Shown here piece by piece: positions 58,526-64,000 of a stretch of DNA of 64,000 bases. The notes beneath the pieces were generated by a model, which searched no databases, was not told the origin of the DNA, and saw only the letters and a list, made by a program, of their open reading frames with translations. Made by a program: the position numbers and the translations under genes. Each line of letters opens with the position of its first letter. The first letter of the stretch is position 1. Source of the DNA: CAWUKT01 sp963923035. Its GTDB lineage: Bacteria; Bacteroidota; Bacteroidia; J057; JADKCL01. Location of the stretch: contig CAWUKT010000006.1 of the NCBI GenBank assembly GCA_963923035.1, positions 86,942 through 150,941 on the forward strand, given 5' to 3'.

Positions 58526-58810
58526 ATGGAAGCACCAGAAGAACAAAAATGGATCGATGACGTGCTGGCAGGCATGTCGGGGAGCCAGCGGGCAGAGCCG
58601 CCCGCCGAGCTGTGGGACCGCATTGAGCAGGAGAATTTTCCCGCCCTGGTCGCCCGTTCGCCCCGTTGGGTTCGGTGGGCCGCCGCAGTGGCGCTGATCG
58701 TCCTGAACGTGGTGGTCGCCCGCCAATTTACCCTGGACCAAAGCGCTGCCCCATCGGAAATCAGCTACTACGCTCCGGTATCCGCTAACCTGAATTACTA
58801 CGCCCAGTGA
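58526..58810 (+). CDS. Short single-helix membrane protein, likely anti-sigma
   Basis: 94 residues. An acidic, helical N-terminal half (about 1-45, with EEQKWIDDVLAGM and ELWDRIEQENF) would face the cytoplasm. One membrane helix (about 50-66, WAAAVALIVLNVVVARQF) and a short periplasmic tail follow. The size, topology and place right after the sigma gene match CnrY-type anti-sigmas (about 95 residues). No zinc-binding motif is seen. Its TGA overlaps the GTG start of the next gene. Confidence 0.6.
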   Translation: MEAPEEQKWIDDVLAGMSGSQRAEPPAELWDRIEQENFPALVARSPRWVRWAAAVALIVLNVVVARQFTLDQSAAPSEISYYAPVSANLNYYAQ

Positions 58811-59283
58811 GACGCATTGCCATCCATCCCGCCTATATCCTCGCCCTGGTGCTCCTGAACCTGGGACTCCTCGCCTGGATGGCCTTCGCGCCCCGGCAGG
58901 AACGCTTTGGCGGTCCTCCGCCCGCCCACGAAGTCCTCGATTTCGACGACGCCCAATTCGAACAGTTCCACGCACTGGTCCGGGAGCATGAGCAAGCCAT
59001 GCGCGCCAAGAATGAGGAGCAGAAGACCCAATTGAAGGCGTTTTTTGGTCCTTTGACCGGGGCCGGAACGGAAGCCCGGAAGGAACAGGCTGCGCAGACG
59101 GTGCTGGAATTGGAGCGGGACAAGTTGGGGATGATCTACGCCCACTTTGAGGAGGTGCGCAGTCTGTTGCGGCCCGACCAGCAGGAACGCTTCGGTGAGT
59201 TTCTCGATGAGGTCCTCAACATGGGGCGGGGGCCGCAACGGGGCCCCCATCCACCGCGACGGGGAGGGCCTCCGCGCCGATGA
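58807..59283 (+). CDS. Spy/CnrX-like membrane-anchored periplasmic protein
   Basis: 158 residues starting at GTG (58807) within the previous stop codon (GTGA). One N-terminal membrane helix (about 8-28) is followed by a helical periplasmic domain with FDDAQFEQFHALVREHEQAM (His55, His61), His113 and LRPDQQERF (LTxxQ-like, about 121-129), the hallmark of the Spy/CpxP/CnrX superfamily. The C-terminal tail is rich in Pro, Arg and Gly. In CnrYXH-type systems this protein senses metal and releases the sigma. The exact metal ligands of CnrX are not conserved. Confidence 0.7.
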   Translation: MRRIAIHPAYILALVLLNLGLLAWMAFAPRQERFGGPPPAHEVLDFDDAQFEQFHALVREHEQAMRAKNEEQKTQLKAFFGPLTGAGTEARKEQAAQTVLELERDKLGMIYAHFEEVRSLLRPDQQERFGEFLDEVLNMGRGPQRGPHPPRRGGPPRR

Positions 59284-59966
59284 AACGTTCCTCCATTTAT
59301 ACTGCCTTGTGCCTTGGCTTCTTGGTCAGCTCCTTTGGATGGACCCCGGCTCAGCTTCGGCTCGAGTGGGTGCCGACCTACGGGGATGCCGAATTGGTAT
59401 TGGGAGCGGTGTATGGCTGGGGGGGAACGGACAGTGTGGAAATCACGCAGCTGCGGATGTATGTGACGCAGGTGGAGGGGTGGAACAATGGAAAACAGGT
59501 CTGGAAAGAAGAAAATAGCTACCACTTATTGGATTGGGGAGCGGGGAAAACGGGCTTTGAGGTGGAGGGAGAGCAGGGGAAATGGAATGAACTGCGGTTT
59601 AGCATCGGGGTGGACAGCCTGACCAATGTGTCGGGCGCCTTCGGCGGGGATTTGGACCCGACTTCGGGGATGTACTGGACCTGGCAAAGCGGCTATATCA
59701 ATTTCAAGCTGGAGGGCCGGGCGACCCATTGTCCAGGTCGAAAACAGCGGTTTCAATACCATTTGGGCGGCTATGCCGCCCCTAACGCCACCCTGCAACG
59801 GGTGCAGGTTCCGGTGCAAAATACCGACCGCATCCAGCTCGAATTGGCGGTCGATGCCTTCCTGAAGGCCATGGATCCAGCCGAATTGTACGAAATCATG
59901 GCCCCCGGCTCCAACGCCCAAATGGCCGCGGCTTTATTTCCCGACCTCATCCAACTCCGCCCATGA
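59280..59966 (+). CDS. MbnP-like copper-binding family protein
   Basis: 228 residues. A signal peptide (about 1-25) precedes a beta-sandwich domain with the family signature GDLDPTSGMYWTWQSGYINF (about 123-142), the tryptophan region that MbnH-type peroxidases oxidise in known MbnP proteins. His150-Cys151 (THC) follow. Known MbnP binds copper after Trp is converted to kynurenine. It overlaps its neighbours by 4 bases on both sides (ATGA), and the MbnH-like gene comes next, as in other bacteria. Confidence 0.82.
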   Translation: MKRSSIYTALCLGFLVSSFGWTPAQLRLEWVPTYGDAELVLGAVYGWGGTDSVEITQLRMYVTQVEGWNNGKQVWKEENSYHLLDWGAGKTGFEVEGEQGKWNELRFSIGVDSLTNVSGAFGGDLDPTSGMYWTWQSGYINFKLEGRATHCPGRKQRFQYHLGGYAAPNATLQRVQVPVQNTDRIQLELAVDAFLKAMDPAELYEIMAPGSNAQMAAALFPDLIQLRP

Positions 59967-60997
59967 AGTACTGGCTGCCCATATTGGTGCTCCTGGCGAT
60001 GTCCCAAATGGCCTTCTGGCAACGGGAAACACCCCTGATGGACTTGCCCGACCATTTCCCCCGGCCCAGCTATACTTTTTCCCGGAATCCCCTCGACACC
60101 GACAAGATCGAATTGGGCCGCGTGCTGTTCTACGACCCCATTTTGTCCCGGGACAGCACCATTTCCTGCGCGACCTGTCATTCTCCCTACAACGCATTTG
60201 CCCATACCGACCACGACCTCAGCCACGGCATCGAGGGGACCATTGGCACCCGCAATGCCCCTCCGCTATTTAACCTGGCCTGGTCAACTTCTTTCATGTG
60301 GGACGGCGCGATCAACCACCTCGACATGCAGGCCCTGGCGCCGATTTCGCATCCCGGGGAGATGGGGGAGGAGATGGGGAACGTGGTGGAGAAATTGAAG
60401 CGCCACGACCGCTACGATGCGATGTTGGGGGCGGCTTTTGGAAAGGAAGATTGGCAGGGGGCGGAGGTCTTGTTGGCCTTGGCGCAGTTCCAATTGACGC
60501 TGGTATCCTCGAATACCAGGTACGACCAGGTCCGGCGGGGAGAGGCGGAGTTTGCCGAGCAGGAAGCCAAAGGATACGAGTTGTTCCAACAGAATTGCAA
60601 TGCCTGCCACGCCGAGCCGCTGTTTACGAACCAGGGCTTTGCGGACAATGGACTGCCGGTCGACACCACCCTGAACGATTGGGGCCGGGCCAAGATCTCA
60701 GGCCAAAGTACTGATTCGCTCGCCTTCAAGGTCCCGAGCCTCCGAAATTTGAAATTCACGCCTCCTTATATGCACGACGGACGCTTCCAAAGTCTGTCGC
60801 AGGTCCTGAAACACTATACCGATGGGACCGTTGCGCGGCCGGGGCTAGCCCCGGAAATCCGCGGTGGCATTCAATTGGATCCCCGCGAACGGACTGATTT
60901 AATTGCTTTTCTCCTGACCCTCAACGACTCCGAGTTCGTTTTCAATCCCCGTCATCAATTTCCCCGAGATTTTTTTCTGAAGGGCGAAGGAAAATGA
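59963..60997 (+). CDS. MbnH/MauG-type dihaem cytochrome c peroxidase
   Basis: 344 residues, exported (N-terminal hydrophobic segment 4-19). Haem-binding motifs CATCH (69-73) and CNACH (212-216) are present, and the C-terminal motif TPPYMHDGRFQSLSQVLKHY matches bacterial cytochrome c peroxidases. MbnH-type members oxidise a tryptophan of MbnP. The 4-base overlap with the MbnP-like gene supports this pairing. It acts in the periplasm. Confidence 0.88.
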   Translation: MKYWLPILVLLAMSQMAFWQRETPLMDLPDHFPRPSYTFSRNPLDTDKIELGRVLFYDPILSRDSTISCATCHSPYNAFAHTDHDLSHGIEGTIGTRNAPPLFNLAWSTSFMWDGAINHLDMQALAPISHPGEMGEEMGNVVEKLKRHDRYDAMLGAAFGKEDWQGAEVLLALAQFQLTLVSSNTRYDQVRRGEAEFAEQEAKGYELFQQNCNACHAEPLFTNQGFADNGLPVDTTLNDWGRAKISGQSTDSLAFKVPSLRNLKFTPPYMHDGRFQSLSQVLKHYTDGTVARPGLAPEIRGGIQLDPRERTDLIAFLLTLNDSEFVFNPRHQFPRDFFLKGEGK

Positions 60998-61042
60998 AAA
61001 AAGGGGAGTCTAACGGATAGACTACAATTAATACCCAATACA

Positions 61043-62416
61043 ATGAAGCATTTCGCAACCTTGGTTCTGGCCTGTCTGCTCCTGCAAGCGCCTCTGTTTG
61101 GGCAGGGACCTGAAGTCACGTCCTGGCTCCAGAACTCCACCCAAACCGGGACTTACTACGTCTCCGGGAATTCCACTCCCATCAGCAACAATACCCTTGT
61201 GAATTGTCAGCAGGTGGAATACTCGGCGAATTATGTGTACGTGACGACCGAAGGCATTCCCGCCTATCCGACCGGGCCTTTCATGGATGGGAACCCTTCG
61301 CAAGCCTCGGCCCAGGGCGCCATTTTCCGTTTCCCCCGCTCTCCCCAACCCGCTTCCGGCACCAATATGGGAACCACTCCCGGCAATATCGGCGTCTTCA
61401 TCAATGGCGTCGCGCTCTTCGATTACCGCGATGGCGTGGCCTGGAATCCCAATACGAATACCATTTGCGGTGGCCCCGGCAATCCACCTTGTCCCGGGGG
61501 CCCTGGAGCCTCCCTGGATTGGAACCGCGATGCGATTCCCGCCGAAATGGCTGGTTTTGATTGCTCCAAGGGCCATCCGGCGATGGGCAATTACCACCAT
61601 CACCAGAATCCCTCGGCCTTCAAGCTGGACAAGCAGGTGGTCTCGACGATTTGCAACCTCTACGATGCCGATGGCCTCTACGTGATCGACAGCACGCAGC
61701 ATTCGCCGCTGATTGGCTTTGCCTACGACGGCTATCCGATCTACGGTGCCTATGGCTACCGGAACGAAGATGGGACGGGTGGTATTGTCCGGATCAAGTC
61801 GGGCTACCAGCTCCGAAATATGACCGACCGGACCCACGCGCCGGATGGTACGGATGTTCCGGATGGCCCCACGGTGGATGCGACCTATCCGCTCGGCTAT
61901 TTCCGCGAAGACTATGAATTCGTCGCCCATCCCAACGACGAAGACTTTCTGGACGAGCACAATGGCCGTTTTTGCGTCACACCGGAATATCCCACTGGCA
62001 CCTACGCGTACTTTGCCACGGTCGATGACAACTGGAATTCAGCTTATCCTTATGTGGTTGGACCGACTTTCTACGGCGATTATGAGAATGCATCGGTCAA
62101 CTCGGTAACGGAACCCACCACGGTTTATACCGGGGCCACGGCCATCGGGGAAGGGGAGTTTGAAGAAATGAATTTTGTGGTGTTCCCCAACTCGGACATG
62201 GACCTCATCGCGGTGCAGGCCAAGGGATTGGTCCGGGAAGACCTAAAAGTGGAGTTGATCGATTTGCAGGGACGGGTGATCCAAACTTCCCGGATCGAAG
62301 AAGGGAGCACGATGACCCATTTCGATGTTCAGACCGTCTACGCGGGCATTTACATCGTCAAGATTTCAACGCCGAATTATAGCCGCAGTCAGAAGGTATT
62401 GGTCACCAAGATTTGA
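61043..62416 (+). CDS. YHYH-domain secreted protein with type IX sorting domain
   Basis: 457 residues. A signal peptide (about 1-21) is followed by a YHYH domain with KGHPAMGNYHHHQNPSAF (about 176-193, His-rich), GFAYDGYPIYGAYGYRNEDG and NGRFCVTPEYPTGTYAYF. A sorting domain fills the last 80 residues (VVFPNSDMDLIAV to SQKVLVTKI). The YHYH domain's histidines suggest metal binding; the activity is unknown. It follows the MbnH-like gene by 45 bases, as is common for YHYH genes near such peroxidases, and a terminator follows. Confidence 0.8.
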   Translation: MKHFATLVLACLLLQAPLFGQGPEVTSWLQNSTQTGTYYVSGNSTPISNNTLVNCQQVEYSANYVYVTTEGIPAYPTGPFMDGNPSQASAQGAIFRFPRSPQPASGTNMGTTPGNIGVFINGVALFDYRDGVAWNPNTNTICGGPGNPPCPGGPGASLDWNRDAIPAEMAGFDCSKGHPAMGNYHHHQNPSAFKLDKQVVSTICNLYDADGLYVIDSTQHSPLIGFAYDGYPIYGAYGYRNEDGTGGIVRIKSGYQLRNMTDRTHAPDGTDVPDGPTVDATYPLGYFREDYEFVAHPNDEDFLDEHNGRFCVTPEYPTGTYAYFATVDDNWNSAYPYVVGPTFYGDYENASVNSVTEPTTVYTGATAIGEGEFEEMNFVVFPNSDMDLIAVQAKGLVREDLKVELIDLQGRVIQTSRIEEGSTMTHFDVQTVYAGIYIVKISTPNYSRSQKVLVTKI

Positions 62417-62473
62417 TTTGCCTGGTACAATAGACGAGATATAAACACTCACTTAGTATCATTATTTTTTTGC

Positions 62474-62497
62474 AGCCCCCCTCGTTGGGGGCTTTTG
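62474..62497 (+). terminator. Intrinsic terminator after YHYH gene
   Basis: A 7-bp stem (AGCCCCC / GGGGGCT) with loop CTCGTT, followed by TTTGCTT. A T run (TTATTTTTTT) lies on the other side. Confidence 0.75.
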
Positions 62498-62568
62498 CTT
62501 GGCGGGAGGGAGTGGCAATTTGTTGTGTAAAATTGTATTTTGAAGCGGAACGTACCGAAATCTAAACT

Positions 62569-63546
62569 ATGTCCAGCCACGCCACCAAAAAACGCCAGTC
62601 CACCGCGCCGGTTCAAGCGCAAATGGATACCCTTCCGGGCCGCACCATGGCCCCACCGACTTTCCAATTCCGTACCGAGCAGGAAGCCATGTCTTCCACT
62701 TCGGCCCCGATCCAACGGACCGGCAACCCGCCCGTTCTGAAGGAACAAAAGGACCAGGTCGAGTTCGGAGCGGCCGAAACTGGCCCTCTGGCGGTGAAGG
62801 GAGCGGGAGATGCCCATGAGTTTTCCCCGAATGATGTGAACCAGGGCGCTTTGGGGGATTGTTATTTCCTGGCTGCCCTCATGACCCTGGCCCATACCAA
62901 GCCGGAATTGCTGAAAAATGCGGTCACGGCGAAGGACGATGGCACTTACGATGTGAAGTTGTACAAGCGGAAGGGCCTGTTCAAGAACAAATTGGAGGCC
63001 CAGACGATCAACGTAAATACCCAATTTGTGGTGTACAAAGGCACTTCGATCAATGCCTATGCGCAGGGCGGCGACCGTGATCCTGCGACCTTCGACCAGG
63101 AAATGTGGCCCCGGCTCATTGAGAAGGCCTACGCCCAGATGAGGGGCAGCTATGACAGCATCGATGGCGGATTGGAAAGTGTGGCGCTGGAGGCCTTGAC
63201 GGGCGAAAAGTACGAGCTGAAGAATTTCAATGGGGGCTTCCTGGGCATCGGGAAAATGAGCGATGCGGATCTGAAATCCAGCATCCAGGGCTATGTCGAT
63301 GGGGGAGAGCCGATCAGCTGCGCCACGACTTCGCAGGAGAAGATTGACAAGGCGGACAAGGATGCCGGAGGGACCTTTGCGAAGGACAATTCGATCATTG
63401 GCCGGCACGCGTATGCGATCATGGCGGCGGACGACACGCATGTGACGGTCCGCAATCCGCATGGCTCGGGCACGTTGACGCCGGTGGTCAAGTTGACCTG
63501 GGCCCAATTCCGAACTTATTTTGAGCGTTTTTCACGTAAATCATAA
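62569..63546 (+). CDS. Calpain-like (C2 family) cysteine protease
   Basis: 325 residues. The catalytic triad is visible: Cys98 in NQGALGDCYFLAAL, His280 in RHAYAIMA and Asn296 in RNPHGSG, as in calpain-type proteases. The first 75 residues are low-complexity, with PPTFQFRTEQ and SAPIQRTGNPP, similar in style to the loose N-termini of Bacteroidota contractile-injection (eCIS) and DUF4157-associated proteins. There is no signal peptide. It is probably an effector or intracellular protease; the eCIS link is inferred from composition only. Confidence 0.8.
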   Translation: MSSHATKKRQSTAPVQAQMDTLPGRTMAPPTFQFRTEQEAMSSTSAPIQRTGNPPVLKEQKDQVEFGAAETGPLAVKGAGDAHEFSPNDVNQGALGDCYFLAALMTLAHTKPELLKNAVTAKDDGTYDVKLYKRKGLFKNKLEAQTINVNTQFVVYKGTSINAYAQGGDRDPATFDQEMWPRLIEKAYAQMRGSYDSIDGGLESVALEALTGEKYELKNFNGGFLGIGKMSDADLKSSIQGYVDGGEPISCATTSQEKIDKADKDAGGTFAKDNSIIGRHAYAIMAADDTHVTVRNPHGSGTLTPVVKLTWAQFRTYFERFSRKS

Positions 63547-63590
63547 TTTACCGACGGGTCCTGGCCGATGGATCCGTCCCTGTCCATTCT

Positions 63591-63863
63591 ATGGTTGAGG
63601 AATACACGTATACTGCCACGACGGTGGGCCGCCTGGGCGGTGTGACCGTCTCCCTAAGCGGTGTTTATACCGCCGATGTCCCCGGCCACGGCCGCCAACG
63701 GGTGGTGGACCTGGTGATCGGAGGCGCGACGCGCCTGGACGGGGTCCACGCCGGCCAGGAATTCGAGGCGAACGGCACCCGCTGGCGGGTGACCGCGGTC
63801 CGAAAGCGCTGGCGGAAGAAGGGGCAGGTGACGTTTCAGGGCCCGCTGGAGGCGGGCAACTGA
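63591..63863 (+). CDS. Uncharacterised small beta-rich protein
   Basis: 90 residues, no signal peptide. Beta strands with EYTYTATTVGRLGGVTVSLSGVY and a basic C-terminus (RVTAVRKRWRKKGQVTFQG) are visible. It starts 45 bases after the protease gene and may share its transcript. It could be an immunity or partner protein of the protease, but nothing in the sequence shows this. No family recognised. Confidence 0.5.
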   Translation: MVEEYTYTATTVGRLGGVTVSLSGVYTADVPGHGRQRVVDLVIGGATRLDGVHAGQEFEANGTRWRVTAVRKRWRKKGQVTFQGPLEAGN

Positions 63864-64000
63864 GCTGGGATGGGCGGTGTTGGGGGAGATCAATTGGGCT
63901 TGGAGAGAAAGGAAAAAAAGTCACTGGACCAAAGGACAAAATGTGTCCTGACTTCGTCGATTTTTCTGGCTTCTCTCCAAAACCGGCGATTACGATAAAT
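63864..64000. other. Right window edge, no gene seen
   Basis: 137 bases with no supported gene or repeat. A short repeat of GGACAAA and GTCC words is visible but no clear hairpin. Confidence 0.4.

Noticed and set aside
61028..61960. 310-residue minus-strand frame opposite the YHYH gene
   Set aside because: It is antisense to a gene with a clear signal peptide and domains, and lacks any of its own.
62449..63507. Minus-strand 352-residue frame opposite the calpain-like gene
   Set aside because: The protease has a complete catalytic triad on the plus strand; the minus-strand frame has no recognisable domain.

Overview
The window looks like chromosomal DNA of a Bacteroidota bacterium, probably from the Saprospiria (Lewinella/Haliscomenobacter-like). 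The evidence is type IX secretion C-terminal sorting domains, the promoter element TAnnTTTG, near absence of Shine-Dalgarno sequences, Bacteroidota-specific families (DUF4249, DUF4834, BT_3928-like, MbnP, BshA) and the gene order tRNA-Tyr/Gly/Thr-tuf-tRNA-Trp-secE-nusG-rplKAJL-rpoBC. The lineage below phylum is an inference.

Layout. 0-4.3 kb: three tandem paralogues, each with a signal peptide, an S74 intramolecular chaperone domain and a type IX sorting domain, each followed by its own intrinsic terminator, plus the truncated tail of a fourth. 4.6-8.7 kb: a small membrane protein and a two-gene operon related to the bacterial Hen1/Pnkp RNA-repair pair, in which the kinase, ligase and methyltransferase active sites look degraded while the phosphatase is intact. 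8.8-17.8 kb: a PAS/GAF membrane sensor, TPR-like and secreted proteins, and a second S74 protein translationally coupled to a type IX substrate. 17.8-22.8 kb: a radical SAM/methyltransferase pair, a PRPP synthetase overlapping nicotinate phosphoribosyltransferase, and a small HMA protein.

22.8-35.9 kb is the core translation/transcription cluster: tRNAs, tuf, secE, nusG, four ribosomal proteins, rpoB and rpoC. 36-48.7 kb holds housekeeping genes: a PyrR-like phosphoribosyltransferase, a zinc-free MDR oxidoreductase, aroK, a peptide-type ABC permease behind a BT_3928-like protein, the folP-cdaA-folB cluster, tRNA-Cys, a DUF488 protein, DUF6438 and Sel1 proteins, an LRR protein, bshA and tRNA-Gly. 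48.9-55.8 kb carries a 7TM-AraC regulator, two uncharacterised genes, and a DUF4249 lipoprotein/TonB-dependent receptor pair.

55.8-62.5 kb is the most unusual stretch. Two arrays of exactly 21-bp palindromic repeats (11 and 14 units) flank a secreted five-repeat protein gene broken by one nonsense codon. They are followed by an ECF sigma factor, a short membrane protein, a Spy/CnrX-like periplasmic protein, an MbnP-like protein, an MbnH-like dihaem peroxidase and a YHYH protein in one tightly packed operon. This suggests an ECF-controlled, envelope-stress or copper-linked module. The window ends with a calpain-like cysteine protease and a small hypothetical gene.
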